The notes: generated from the letters alone by a model not told the origin. DNA of 41,365 bases from Acidimicrobiales bacterium (GCA_025456085.1 JALOLF010000049.1:1-41365); one strand, 5' to 3'. Positions 1 through 7,975 are shown, numbered from the stretch's first letter. Translations and numbers: made by a program.

Positions 1-1494
1 GATGCCCTCAACGGTGATCGGGCCGGTGAGGGCCAGCAGCGCCTCCAGGCCGTACGGGTCGACGTAGATGACCCCGTCGACGGACGACCCACCCGTCTGG
101 GGGTAGAGCTGGCGGGCGGCCTCGGCCACGAGCGGGAAGTCCGGAGCCGCAGTCAGGTTCTGCGGGTAGCGGGCCGGGTTGAAGCTGCCGTAGTTGTCGA
201 CGAAGGCCGCGGGCCCGTCGAGGGCTCGGCTCTCCTTGCCGTCTGCCTCGGCGAGCTCCGCGATCGGGCCCGATCGGGTCAGCGTCACCTTGCCGTCCTG
301 GGCCTCGAGCTCGCCGTAAGCCCCGACGAAGCCCCCCAGGTAGCGGGCCTCGGCCGGGTTGCCCACCAGCAGCAGGTAGCGCCGGGTGCCGTTGCCGCCC
401 AGCAGGTCCGGTGCCACCCGCAGGCCCTCGGCCGCAAGCCGGGCGTCGGGCAGGCTGTCATCGATCTCGGCCGCGAGCTCGTCGAGGGGATCGGCCACCC
501 GCGGGAGCAGCCACGGGGAACTGACGTCGTCGACGGTGCGACGGGCGTCCTCGAGCGCCGCCACGGACGCGTCCACCGGCTCCTGCATGGACGCGACGGT
601 GGTCAGGTCGATCTGGCCGGCCGACGCCCGGAGCTGCTGATAGGGAGCGGTGGTCGCCGTCGTGGAGGCCGTGGCGGCGAGGTTCTCACCTGCGGCCGTC
701 ACGTCGCCCAACGCCTGCGCATGGTGACCCACCGCGGGCACCAGCCGGGCCGGCAGTGCCCAGGGGGCGGTGAGCGCCGCGTTGGCGTCGTCGAACTGGC
801 CGGCAGCCTGGTCGAAGAGGGCGCCGGCAGTCTCCTGGTCACCGGACTGCAGCGTGTCGAGCGCCTGGCGGGAGGTGTCGATCGCGGCCTCGACGTCGGA
901 GCGGGCGTTCAGTGCAACGAGGCCGAACACCAGCGTCGCAAGGGCCATGGCTCCGGCGGCGATGCCCACGGCCAGGTGGATCTGCCGGCGGGTGCGCTTG
1001 TGCGTGTAGCTGTACCCCGACCACAACGCCGGTGCCACGGCCAGAGCGGTCAGCAGGGCGGTGAAGCCCGTGAAGCCGATGTCGGGCAGGCGCAGCAGCG
1101 TCTGCACCGCCAGGGCGCCGATGGCCGCGCCGTAGATGCGGTCACGCAGGGCGGTCGTGATGGCCACGGCACAGATACCGAGCGCCAGCGCGGCGGCGAT
1201 GACCCAGATCGAACCCATGCCCGCAGCCGTCGCGATCCCGGCCAGCCACAGCCAGGTCCAGCGCTGGGCCCGGGCCGAGGCCACGGTCACCACGTAGGCG
1301 AAGCCTGCGGCCAACAGCACGTCGGAGACGATCCACCCCGTCGGTTCGCAGCCGGCGAACGCGGCCAGCAGGGCCGCCAAGCCCCCGATCGAGCGGACGA
1401 TGATGCGCCGCCGCGTGTCGGTGCCTTTTCGGCGGCTCGACCGGCGGCGGTTCGACGAGTCCGGCTCGGAAGTTCGTTCAGCCGCCGACGTCAT
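1..1494 (-). CDS. DUF4012 multi-pass membrane protein (3' end beyond the window)
   Basis: 498 codons are visible and the frame stays open at base 1, so the C-terminus is missing. The N-terminus is basic (Arg/Ser-rich), followed by roughly seven hydrophobic segments to about residue 200, then a long extracytoplasmic region. That region contains the conserved stretch 'LLLVGNPAEARYLGGFVGAY' and downstream 'VDGVIYVDPYGLEALL', which are typical of DUF4012. The family often sits in actinobacterial exopolysaccharide or cell-wall glycan loci, but its biochemical role is unknown. The ATG at 1494 is chosen because TACCGT (1509-1504) lies 9 nt upstream, the leaderless pattern seen elsewhere in this window. 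The neighbouring DegT aminotransferase supports a surface-sugar context. Confidence 0.8.
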   Translation of the reverse strand, partial: MTSAAERTSEPDSSNRRRSSRRKGTDTRRRIIVRSIGGLAALLAAFAGCEPTGWIVSDVLLAAGFAYVVTVASARAQRWTWLWLAGIATAAGMGSIWVIAAALALGICAVAITTALRDRIYGAAIGALAVQTLLRLPDIGFTGFTALLTALAVAPALWSGYSYTHKRTRRQIHLAVGIAAGAMALATLVFGLVALNARSDVEAAIDTSRQALDTLQSGDQETAGALFDQAAGQFDDANAALTAPWALPARLVPAVGHHAQALGDVTAAGENLAATASTTATTAPYQQLRASAGQIDLTTVASMQEPVDASVAALEDARRTVDDVSSPWLLPRVADPLDELAAEIDDSLPDARLAAEGLRVAPDLLGGNGTRRYLLLVGNPAEARYLGGFVGAYGELEAQDGKVTLTRSGPIAELAEADGKESRALDGPAAFVDNYGSFNPARYPQNLTAAPDFPLVAEAARQLYPQTGGSSVDGVIYVDPYGLEALLALTGPITVEGI

Positions 1495-1503
1495 GACGGG
1501 GCA

Positions 1504-1509
1504 ACGGTA
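1504..1509 (-). promoter_or_regulatory. -10 element (TACCGT) for leaderless DUF4012 mRNA
   Basis: TACCGT on the minus strand fits TAnnnT and ends 9 nt before the ATG at 1494, leaving no room for a Shine-Dalgarno site. The preceding 'GG' and following 'TGCCC' are the same as at 8378-8390. Confidence 0.5.
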
Positions 1510-1568
1510 CCAGCGGGGTCTCGATGCTCCCGGTCACCCCGGCGCTCTTCGGGGCTCGACGCGACCGG

Positions 1569-2753
1569 TCAGGACCGGCCGAGCGCCTCGAGCAGCGCAG
1601 CGCTCGCCCGGTCGACGTCGCCCACGGTGAGGTTCGTGTGCAGGGGCAGGCTGAGCGCCTGGAACATGACCGATTCAGCGACCGGCGTGCCGCCGGGCCC
1701 GACCTGCGCGTGCTGCTGGAACCAGTGGAAGCGGTGCAGCGGCTGGAAGTGCACGCTGGTGCTCACACCCAGGTCGCGCATGCGCTCGACGACCCGGGGC
1801 CGGTGCGTGCCCTCGGGGAGCAGCACGACCATGAGGTGGTCGGCGCTGCCCTCGTCGAGCTCGCCGGGCACGAAGCGCAGCCCCTCGATGTCGGCCAGGT
1901 TGGCCCGGTAGCGCTGCACCAGGGTGCGGCGCAGGGCCTGCATCTGCTCGAAGCGCTGGAACTGGGAGCGTGCCAGCGCGGCCAGCACGTCGGGCAGGTT
2001 GCCCTTGATGCCGGGGGCGAGCACGTCATAGGCGGCCTCGCCATCGGGGCGGTAGCGGGCCCAGGCGTCACGGCTCAGGCCGTGGAGGCGGAAGGAGCGG
2101 GCGAAGGCCGCCAGGTCGTCGTCATCCGTGGTGAGTGCGCCGCCCTCGCCGGAGGTGAGGTTCTTGGTGGCGTAGAAGCTGAAGCACGCTCCTGCGGTGC
2201 CCTGGCCGGCTACGCGGCCGCGGTGGTCGCGGGTGCCGAGCGCGTGGGCCGCGTCCTCGATGAACGGGATGCCGGCGTCGGCGCACACGGTGTGGACCTC
2301 GGGAGCAAGGGCGACACCGGCGAAGTGCACACCGATGACTGCGTCCAGGCCCTCGTCGATGGCCCGGGCCAGCGCGTCGGGTGCCAGGTTCAGCGTGTCG
2401 GGATCGACGTCGAGCAGGACCGGCTTGAGGCCGTGGTGCACGGCGCACAGGGCCGAGGAGACGAACGTCCAGGTGGGTACGCCGATGGTGGACCCGGCAG
2501 GCAGGTCGAGGTAGGCGACGGCCGTCTCGAGCGCTGCGGTGCACGACGACATGGCCACCACGTGGGGGATGTCGAGGTAGCCGGCCAGCTCGGCCTCGAG
2601 GGCCAGGCATTCCGACCCGGTGGTGATCCACCCGCTGCGAAGCACCTCGGTGACGGCGACGAGGTCGTCATCGGTGATGTCCGGCGCCGCGAAGATGACC
2701 GGCTCGGTGGCGGTGCTCTGGTCATCCGCAGGCGACGGCGTCGACGTGGTCAC
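1569..2753 (-). CDS. DegT/DnrJ/EryC1/StrS PLP-dependent sugar aminotransferase
   Basis: 394 residues, normal length for the family. It transaminates a keto-sugar nucleotide with glutamate as the usual donor. Visible family signatures are 'SGWITTGSE' near residue 40, 'SSCTAALE' (cofactor phosphate region), 'EDAAHALGT' with the aspartate that contacts the pyridine nitrogen, 'FYATKNLTSGEGG' with the Schiff-base lysine near residue 195, and 'FQPLHR' near the C-terminus. The GTG start at 2753 has GAGG 9 nt upstream and a possible -10 TACGGT at 2791-2786. It lies 74 bp upstream of the DUF4012 gene on the same strand, consistent with surface glycan synthesis. Which sugar it acts on cannot be told from the sequence. 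Confidence 0.88.
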   Translation of the reverse strand: MTTSTPSPADDQSTATEPVIFAAPDITDDDLVAVTEVLRSGWITTGSECLALEAELAGYLDIPHVVAMSSCTAALETAVAYLDLPAGSTIGVPTWTFVSSALCAVHHGLKPVLLDVDPDTLNLAPDALARAIDEGLDAVIGVHFAGVALAPEVHTVCADAGIPFIEDAAHALGTRDHRGRVAGQGTAGACFSFYATKNLTSGEGGALTTDDDDLAAFARSFRLHGLSRDAWARYRPDGEAAYDVLAPGIKGNLPDVLAALARSQFQRFEQMQALRRTLVQRYRANLADIEGLRFVPGELDEGSADHLMVVLLPEGTHRPRVVERMRDLGVSTSVHFQPLHRFHWFQQHAQVGPGGTPVAESVMFQALSLPLHTNLTVGDVDRASAALLEALGRS

Positions 2754-2847
2754 GGGCTGGTACCTCGGTGTTCGGGCGGCTTACCACCGTACCCGACTGC
2801 GTGTCTGCACACCGGGCCGTGGCTGCGGTGTGGCTGGCCCGCCGAGC

Positions 2848-3303
2848 TCAGGACGGCGTGGTCGGCGCCACGTCACCGGCCGACCTCCCACCGGAGGGCC
2901 CCGAACCGCGTGTCGTGCGGCGGTCGAGCCAGCGGGTGGCGAGGAACGCAGCGAGCGGCAGCAGCAGCGCCAGCAACGGGAGCTTCCACGTCTCCGCCGA
3001 AGGCGTCAGACGCACCGCGATTCCGGTGACGTCCATCGTCGAGGACCAGGCGTCCTTGCGCACGCGGTCGAGCGGGAACATGGTCGTTGCGACGTCGATG
3101 TCGGCGACGTGGTCGGTGCCGTCTATGGTCACGATGCGCAGTCGGAACCCGGAGTCGGCGTAGGCCTCGGTGTCGTCGACCGTGCCGTCGAGCGCGAAGG
3201 GGATCAGGGACCGCTCGAAGGCCGTCCACGCGCTCGACACGGCCACGGCGAGGCTCGTCACCACCACGGCCGCGAGCAGCAGATGTCGTCGCCAACCGGT
3301 CAC
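2848..3303 (-). CDS. Small membrane protein with extracytoplasmic domain, unknown function
   Basis: 151 residues. One hydrophobic segment lies near the N-terminus ('LLLAAVVVTSLAVAVSSAW') and one near the C-terminus ('LPLLALLLPLAAFLATRWL'), with about 85 polar residues between them, so the middle is probably outside the cell. The tail is Arg/Gly/Ser-rich. The GTG at 3303 is chosen because it overlaps the stop of the upstream gene as GTGA (3303-3300), a typical translational-coupling junction; the longer open frame upstream of it is a shadow of that gene. No family was recognised. Confidence 0.7.
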   Translation of the reverse strand: MTGWRRHLLLAAVVVTSLAVAVSSAWTAFERSLIPFALDGTVDDTEAYADSGFRLRIVTIDGTDHVADIDVATTMFPLDRVRKDAWSSTMDVTGIAVRLTPSAETWKLPLLALLLPLAAFLATRWLDRRTTRGSGPSGGRSAGDVAPTTPS

Positions 3304-3746
3304 CACAGACCCCCGTAGCGGAGGTGGTAGCGCACGTACCAGGCACCCCACAGGCCCACCAGGCCCAGGGCGGCCAGCAGCCACGCGGGGGCCCGGCGAT
3401 TCGGAGCAGACGCGACCGAGGCAGCGACGACCAGAGCGCCGAGGACCGAGTTGCCGATGTCGATGGCGTCGGTGCTCTCGCCGAAGGTCGTGACCTCGCC
3501 GACGAGGGCGAGCACGACGACGCCAGCGAGGGAGACGGTGGCGGCAATGGCGGGCTCGAGGCGTGCAACGGTCGTCACCGCGAGGAGCATGAACATCAGC
3601 GCCCCGCCGGCCAACAGGTGTGCCGGGTAGTCGAGGCGATAGAGGAAGACTCGGTAGTAGACGAACGTGGCGAGGGCGAGAACGATGGCGAGCCATCCGG
3701 CCGATGCCGCGTCGGCCAGCGAGGTGCTTCTTGCTGGCGAGCGCAT
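3300..3746 (-). CDS. Small polytopic membrane protein, possibly VanZ-like
   Basis: 148 residues with about four transmembrane segments. The pattern 'DYPAHLLAGGAL' ... 'GEVTTFGESTDAIDIGNSVLGAL' resembles the His/Glu/Asp-Asn layout of VanZ-like proteins (acidic residue and histidine early, Glu then 'D-I-x-N' later), but the match is by eye and weak. ATG at 3746 follows TAACCT (3758-3753) by 6 nt, so the mRNA is likely leaderless. It forms a two-gene unit with the next gene through a 4-base overlap. Function unknown. Confidence 0.65.
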   Translation of the reverse strand: MRSPARSTSLADAASAGWLAIVLALATFVYYRVFLYRLDYPAHLLAGGALMFMLLAVTTVARLEPAIAATVSLAGVVVLALVGEVTTFGESTDAIDIGNSVLGALVVAASVASAPNRRAPAWLLAALGLVGLWGAWYVRYHLRYGGLW

Positions 3747-3752
3747 CGGTGG

Positions 3753-3758
3753 AGGTTA
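3753..3758 (-). promoter_or_regulatory. -10 element (TAACCT), leaderless start
   Basis: TAACCT on the minus strand ends 6 nt before the ATG at 3746 and matches TAnnnT. Confidence 0.5.
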
Positions 3759-3846
3759 CCGGTCGGCGCCTATGGCGTTGCTGCGAACTCGGGCAGCAGT
3801 GGCCGTGGCGCCTCGGCCTCTCTGTGGAGCCTCTCCGACGTCGGTC

Positions 3847-4719
3847 TCAGCCGAGGAAGGCGACGAGGAAGGCGTTCCACTCCGTGCTCGGTGTTGGGGT
3901 CTGTGACACGTTGATCCCTGTCGAGGCGGCGGCATAGCTGCCATAGGAGAGGAAGATGTCCGGCCGCGAATCGCCACAGCCACTGGCATTGCCGTTGGTG
4001 ATGGTCCCCAGGTTGAACCAGGTCCCGGAACCGGTTGTCTGGGTCACGGTCGGATCCCCGACGTTGATGTTGCCGTCTTCGCCGACGCCCACGAAGACCA
4101 CGGCACTCGCTGCGGGCGTGTCGATGGGGCCGCTCGTGGCCGGTGCGGAACCACCGCTGTCCGAGTCGGCCTGGCCCTGGGGAAGGGCGATGTCCACACC
4201 CCGAAGCGCGATCAGGCAGGCCGACTCCTTTCCGACGGCGTTGTCGTTGCTGTTGAACGTGACGCCAGTGCCCGTTGCGGGCCGCTGAACGTAGTAGAGG
4301 AAGGTGCTCACTCGGGCACCGTTGCCGCCGTCGTAGCGCTGAGGGTTCACGCCGGTGCCGGGAACGGCCATGTTCACCGGGGTAGCCACGACGCCGTTGT
4401 TGCCGGTGACGAACGGCGTGGGTGACGGGTTGACGGTCTGGCTCTCCATGGAGTGGACGCACAGGATGAGGTCGCCCACCTGTGAGCCGGTGGGCCACGG
4501 CACGCTTATGGGTGTGTTGTTCCCGCACACACAGCTGGATGAGTCGGCCAGCGGCGTCGGAATCGTCGGTGGAAGCTTGGTTCCCTGTGCGTGTGCGGGT
4601 GTCGTGACGATGACCGGCGCGAGCCAAGCGGCTCCGGCGACGACGGCTGACTTCTTCAAAAGGTCACGACGCGATGGGATGTCGGCGCCATCGTTCGCCG
4701 CTGTAGTGCCGACCGTCAT
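3847..4719 (-). CDS. Tat-exported protein of unknown function
   Basis: 290 residues. The N-terminus carries a twin-arginine signal, 'SRRDLLKKSAVVAGAAWLAP', ending in an 'AHA' cleavage site near residue 46, so the folded protein is exported. The mature part is Gly/Ser/Thr/Asn-rich, has a 'CVCGN' pair of cysteines, and looks beta-rich with no charged patches. Phrases such as 'SVPWPTGSQVGDLILCVHSM' and 'ALRGVDI' resemble secreted proteins that bacterial annotation pipelines leave as hypothetical. ATG 4719 is preferred over the upstream in-frame start because GGAGGA lies 9 nt before it and the Tat motif then falls at the right distance. Role not known; perhaps a surface or appendage-like protein. 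Confidence 0.75.
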   Translation of the reverse strand: MTVGTTAANDGADIPSRRDLLKKSAVVAGAAWLAPVIVTTPAHAQGTKLPPTIPTPLADSSSCVCGNNTPISVPWPTGSQVGDLILCVHSMESQTVNPSPTPFVTGNNGVVATPVNMAVPGTGVNPQRYDGGNGARVSTFLYYVQRPATGTGVTFNSNDNAVGKESACLIALRGVDIALPQGQADSDSGGSAPATSGPIDTPAASAVVFVGVGEDGNINVGDPTVTQTTGSGTWFNLGTITNGNASGCGDSRPDIFLSYGSYAAASTGINVSQTPTPSTEWNAFLVAFLG

Positions 4720-5033
4720 GTGCTCTGACTCCTCCGAGTACGGAACTCCCGTTGCTAGCAATCGCTCGGGAGCTCGTCTGGGAGATGGGTCGGTCGGATT
4801 TTTCTTGGAGCCGATGCGGTGGCGGTGACGCGGGAGACGGTCAACATGCCGAACGGTCACCTACCGCTGCACCAATGGCCTCGAGCGTACACGCGGGCGG
4901 CTACCGGCCCGTCTCCGTCAGGGGGTCGTCGGCGTGTCCGGGAGCCTCGGGCCCGGTTCGCTGTGGGCATGCGTCATGCGACGGTAACCGTGACGAGGAG
5001 GATGGGAGCACGGAAGCTGAGCGGCTGAGTGAC
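4720..5033. other. Intergenic region between divergent Tat-signal genes
   Basis: 314 bp with no convincing gene. It holds the SD (GGAGGA) of the minus-strand gene and a perfect 10-bp palindrome TTGCTAGCAA (4751-4760) within that gene's leader. The short frames here lack family features or ribosome sites. No clear sigma-70 promoter could be assigned by eye. Confidence 0.5.
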
Positions 5034-5281
5034 ATGGGAGAGCGCCGTCTGAGCCGCCGCAGGGTGCTCATCGGCGGTGGGGCGGCCGGAACCGCGGCCT
5101 GGGTGGTGCCGGCTATTGCGTCGAGTCCCGCCTCGGCTCGGGCCACGCCGGGCTGCCCGATCCGCTCACGGTGAACGTCCCGTTCAACTCCTCGGTCACG
5201 GTGGAGGTGCGCACCGCGTGCTCCGGCGGCGCGCTGCTGGCCTCGACGGTGATCGACCCGCTCTTCGTCTGCGGTGGGTAG
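5034..5281 (+). pseudogene. Decayed Tat-signal protein gene (frameshift after the signal peptide)
   Basis: From ATG 5034 the frame gives a good twin-arginine signal, 'RRLSRRRVLIGGGAAGTAAW', and 'ASSPASARA', then stops at 5174 after 46 residues. In another frame the DNA continues as a plausible mature exported segment ('DPLTVNVPFNSSVTVEV' ... 'VIDPLFVCGG') up to TAG at 5279-5281. The simplest reading is one frameshift near 5140-5160 in a small Tat substrate of about 80 residues. It is divergent from another Tat substrate gene. Alternatives are a true 46-residue peptide or a sequencing error in a GC-rich run. Confidence 0.5.
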
Positions 5282-5417
5282 GGCGGGCGGGCCTGGCCGT
5301 CTGGAAACCGCGGCTCTTTCGCCGGGGAGACGCCACCGCGGGCGGGCGAGGGCGGCTCCCACACCCCTGAGGCCGCGCCCGGGAGGCGGTATCTGGCGCT
5401 TCGCTGGCAGGGGGGAC
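5282..5417. other. Short intergenic stretch before the TA island
   Basis: 136 bp, GC-rich. No gene, repeat or clear terminator was seen. Confidence 0.4.
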
Positions 5418-5819
5418 TCAGGTGCTCGCGCCGCCCGCCGTGGCGTAGGGGTCGGGTTCGTCGAGGAACGCCGCCATGCGGTCGGTGAGCACCGGCAGGT
5501 GCGTGGTGGCGATGCGGTGCAGGATGCCGTCGTCGACGGTCCAGTCATCGTGCGTGAGCCGGTTCCGGGTGGCCTCGACGTCGCGCCACGGGACGTTCGG
5601 GAAGGTCGTGGCCAACCAGTCGGCGTCGATCTCGTCGATCCGGGCCACCGCTTCGCCGACCCGGCGGATGCACTCGCCGAACGCGAGCTGCGTGACGCGT
5701 CCGGAATCCTGCAGGTCCGCCGCCGTTGGGGGGATGCCGACCTCGTGGACGAGGTCGTCGGCGGCAACGAGGATCGCCAGGAGATGGTTGCCGATCCGCT
5801 TGTCGTCGCGGCGGTTCAC
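5418..5819 (-). CDS. HepT-like toxin (DUF86/HEPN ribonuclease)
   Basis: 133 residues from the GTG at 5819, an all-helical HEPN-type protein. HepT toxins cut RNA with an R-X4-H active site and are silenced by a partner MNT nucleotidyltransferase that AMPylates the tyrosine in R-X4-H-X-Y. Here the motif reads R85-N-R-L-T-H90-D-D92-W, so the Arg/His pair is present but the usual tyrosine is Asp, with a Trp next to it. The start codon overlaps the antitoxin stop as GTGA (5819-5816), so the pair is one operon with the antitoxin first. The assignment rests on helix pattern, motif and partner. Confidence 0.75.
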   Translation of the reverse strand: MNRRDDKRIGNHLLAILVAADDLVHEVGIPPTAADLQDSGRVTQLAFGECIRRVGEAVARIDEIDADWLATTFPNVPWRDVEATRNRLTHDDWTVDDGILHRIATTHLPVLTDRMAAFLDEPDPYATAGGAST

Positions 5820-6283
5820 AGGTCGACGGCGTGGTCGAGCACGTCGGCGAACCGCCCATGGCACGCACCTTCGGTCTGGATCTCGACCGGGTGTCCGAGG
5901 AGGTCGGAGAGCTCGGCTTCGAGGTCCTCCACATCTGCGTAGGTGCGGTCGGCGTCGAGTGTGACGAGCAGATCGATGTCAGAGTCCGCGTCGGCGTTGC
6001 CGGCGGCGATCGATCCGAACACCCGTACGTGGCGGGCGCCGTGGTCGCTTGCTCGCCGCAGGATCTGGCGTCGGTGTCGTCGGAGAGCCGCCAGCGACGG
6101 CACGGTGGTCGGTCGGCGCTCAGGTTCGGGTCGGAGGGCTGATCGGACCGCAGCGAGATCGAAGCGGCGGTGGCCGCCGGGGGTGGTCGTGAAGGGGATG
6201 CGACCGTCTGCGGCGTCGCTGCGGATGGTGCGCTCGGACAGGCCGAGGGCGGCCGCGACCTGCTTCGTGGTGGCCGTCGACAT
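5816..6283 (-). CDS. MNT-type antitoxin nucleotidyltransferase fused to a MerR/excisionase-type HTH
   Basis: 155 residues. Residues 1-50 form a HTH_17/MerR-like DNA-binding domain ('QVAAALGLSERTIRSDAADG' ... 'TTPGGHRRF'). Residues 65-155 are a minimal nucleotidyltransferase with G90-S91 and the metal-binding D102-I-D104 in 'GSIAAGNADADSDIDLLV'. MNT proteins neutralise HepT toxins by AMPylation; the added HTH could make this protein the operon's repressor as well. ATG 6283 follows TACCCT (6296-6291) by 7 nt, so the start is leaderless. The gene overlaps the HepT toxin by 4 bases. Confidence 0.82.
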   Translation of the reverse strand: MSTATTKQVAAALGLSERTIRSDAADGRIPFTTTPGGHRRFDLAAVRSALRPEPERRPTTVPSLAALRRHRRQILRRASDHGARHVRVFGSIAAGNADADSDIDLLVTLDADRTYADVEDLEAELSDLLGHPVEIQTEGACHGRFADVLDHAVDL

Positions 6284-6290
6284 GCCCCGG

Positions 6291-6296
6291 AGGGTA
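6291..6296 (-). promoter_or_regulatory. -10 element (TACCCT) of the MNT-HepT operon
   Basis: TACCCT ends 7 nt before ATG 6283, inside the local palindrome GGGTACCC (6293-6300), which might also bind the HTH antitoxin. Confidence 0.5.
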
Positions 6297-6487
6297 CCCG
6301 TGGGGCTCTCGAGCGCTGCCGGATCTGCCGGCTCGGCGGCGGCGTTCTCGTGTTCGAGCGTCCGTGTCCGAGCGTCACCCGGTCGGCGCAACCGAGGCGA
6401 TCTCGGGCCGGCCCCTGGTAGCAGTGCCGAGTGCCCTGACCCGCCGGTCGGACGGGGAGAGGTCCGCATCGGGTCCGGCCAGTCCAG

Positions 6488-6503
6488 GTATCACCCGTGA
6501 TAC
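6488..6503 (+). promoter_or_regulatory. Operator palindrome of the Phd-VapC operon
   Basis: GTATCACCCGTGATAC has two perfect 7-bp inverted arms (GTATCAC/GTGATAC) around a 2-bp centre. It overlaps the -10 hexamer TACAGT (6501-6506), which ends 6 nt before ATG 6513. A Phd dimer binding here would block RNA polymerase, the standard autoregulation of such modules. Binding itself is inferred. Confidence 0.7.
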
Positions 6504-6512
6504 AGTGGCGCC

Positions 6513-6749
6513 ATGCCGGACATCTCCATCCGAGAGCTGCGCAACCATGGTGGCGAGGTCGTCGAACGAGCCCAGCGGGGTGAGCGGTTGACGATCACCC
6601 GGGCCGGGAGGCCGGTTGCGCAGCTCACCGCGCTGCGTCGCCCGCCGGTGCCGCTCGACGAGCTGCGTCGGCGATGGGCCCGATTGCCCGGGGTCGATCC
6701 CTTGTCGCTGCGACGCGACATCGACGACGTCGTGGATCCGACGGTGTGA
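6513..6749 (+). CDS. Phd/YefM-type antitoxin
   Basis: 78 residues. The N-terminal half carries the Phd fold signature 'ISIRELRNHGGEVVERAQRG' then 'LTITRAGRPVAQL', the DNA-binding dimer part; the C-terminal half (arginine-rich helix and 'RRDIDDVVDPTV') should wrap the toxin. It is followed after 1 base by the VapC gene. The mRNA appears leaderless. The last 35 bp of this gene are nearly duplicated at 8275-8309. Confidence 0.88.
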   Translation: MPDISIRELRNHGGEVVERAQRGERLTITRAGRPVAQLTALRRPPVPLDELRRRWARLPGVDPLSLRRDIDDVVDPTV

Positions 6750-6750
6750 C

Positions 6751-7158
6751 ATGGCACCGGGAGTCCTCGACACGAGTACCCTCATCCTGCTCGGGCGCAT
6801 CGAGGATGACGGGGCGCTGCCCTTGGAGCCGCTGATCACGGCCATCACCCTTGCCGAGCTCTCGGTCGGTCCGCTCGTGGCAACGGACGACGTCGAACGA
6901 GCCGCGCGCCAGGCGCACCTCCAACAGGCCGAGGCGGACTTCGATCCACTGCCCTTCGACGCCGCCGCGGCGCGCAGCTTCGGTCAGGTCGCGGCGTCGC
7001 TGCGGCGAGCGGGTCGCAAACCTGCCGCGCGTGCCTACGACGCGATGATCGCTGCGGTCTGCATCGCCAACGAGCTGCCGATCCACACCTGCAACCCAGA
7101 TGACTTCTCGGGGATCGACGGGCTCGTGGTCGTCGACGTCCCCCATCCTGACCGCTGA
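6751..7158 (+). CDS. vapC: VapC-type PIN-domain toxin
   Basis: 135 residues, standard length for a PIN ribonuclease. Acidic metal ligands are visible in 'GVLDTSTLI' (D7), 'ITLAELSVG', 'AYDAMIAAVC' and 'TCNPDDFSG'. VapC toxins cleave tRNA or rRNA when the antitoxin is degraded. It starts 1 base after the Phd stop and is co-transcribed with it. It faces the methyltransferase gene tail to tail with a 32-bp gap. Confidence 0.88.
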   Translation: MAPGVLDTSTLILLGRIEDDGALPLEPLITAITLAELSVGPLVATDDVERAARQAHLQQAEADFDPLPFDAAAARSFGQVAASLRRAGRKPAARAYDAMIAAVCIANELPIHTCNPDDFSGIDGLVVVDVPHPDR

Positions 7159-7190
7159 CCCGCCTGTCTCTTCGTCGGTGTGCTCGCGTC

Positions 7191-7892
7191 TCAGGCCGGG
7201 ACGGGTGTGCCGGCCACGGCGAGGAAGAGCGAGTACGGCACGCTGTCGCGCACCATCTGGTGGCAGTCGTGGAAGGTGGTGCCGTCGAAGCCTGCGCTGG
7301 CGAGGTGGTCGGCCAGCTCGGGGCGTCGGAACCCGTGGTGGCCGGCGAAGCCGTCGCCGTGGAAGGTGCCGTCCTCCTGATCGAGGTCGACGATGCACAG
7401 GTGCCCGCCGGGTGCCAGCAGTGTGGCGAAGCCGGCCAGCACCGGGGCCAGGTCGGCGATGTGGTGCAGGGCCAGCACGGTGACGATCAGGTCGAACTGC
7501 TCGTCGGGCGTTTCCTCGGTCGCCAGGTCGAGCGCCCACACCCGGGCGTCGGGCAGGTTGCCGGCGTCGATCTTGGCCTGCACGACGGCGCGCATGCCGG
7601 CGGAGGTGTCGACCAGGGTGACCGGTCCCACGTGGTCGCGCAGCGCCTGGGTGACCAGGCCCGTGCCGGCGCCGTACTCGAGCAGGCGGGTGTCGGGGCC
7701 GAGCGGCACGGCCGCGGCGATCGCGTCGGCCACGACGGCGGCGCGCTCGACCTTGGCCGGGTCCTCGTCCCAGGTGGCCGCCTGGTCGTCGAAGAACGCC
7801 GGCCCGTTCGGCGCCGCGTCGGTCTCGTGGTCGCCGTGCTCGTGCGCGGGGTCGTGTTCGTGCGGGTGGTCGTGCTCGTCGACAGTCGCCAT
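7191..7892 (-). CDS. Class I SAM-dependent methyltransferase with His-rich N-terminus
   Basis: 233 residues. Methyltransferase motif I is 'LLEYGAGTGLVTQAL', followed by 'VTLVDTSAGM' and 'FDLIVTVLALHHIADL', with the 'LLAPGGHLCIVDLD' strand typical of the fold. The first 25 residues are unusual, with many His/Asp/Glu ('DEHDHPHEHDPAHEHGDHE'), which could bind a metal. ATG 7892 follows TAGCGT (7906-7901) by 8 nt, a leaderless start, so the upstream in-frame extension is rejected. The substrate is not evident. It sits inside the toxin-antitoxin island, perhaps as a passenger. Confidence 0.82.
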   Translation of the reverse strand: MATVDEHDHPHEHDPAHEHGDHETDAAPNGPAFFDDQAATWDEDPAKVERAAVVADAIAAAVPLGPDTRLLEYGAGTGLVTQALRDHVGPVTLVDTSAGMRAVVQAKIDAGNLPDARVWALDLATEETPDEQFDLIVTVLALHHIADLAPVLAGFATLLAPGGHLCIVDLDQEDGTFHGDGFAGHHGFRRPELADHLASAGFDGTTFHDCHQMVRDSVPYSLFLAVAGTPVPA

Positions 7893-7900
7893 GCGAGGGC

Positions 7901-7906
7901 ACGCTA
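7901..7906 (-). promoter_or_regulatory. -10 element (TAGCGT), leaderless methyltransferase
   Basis: TAGCGT on the minus strand ends 8 nt before the ATG at 7892. Confidence 0.5.
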
Positions 7907-7975
7907 CCGGCGACCGCTGGCGGCTCGCGGGTGCTGACCGAGGCAACTCGCCGACGGCTCCAACCCCCGGAGGCG

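Noticed and set aside
3834-3849. CTCCGACGTCGGTCTC also found inside the 59-bp element at 30207
   Set aside because: The 16-bp match lacks the element's flanking ends and is centred on a short GC palindrome, so it may be chance; too weak to call a third copy.
5113-5364. An 83-residue minus-strand frame opposite the decayed Tat gene
   Set aside because: No ribosome site or family feature; its coding look is explained by the opposite strand's mature segment.
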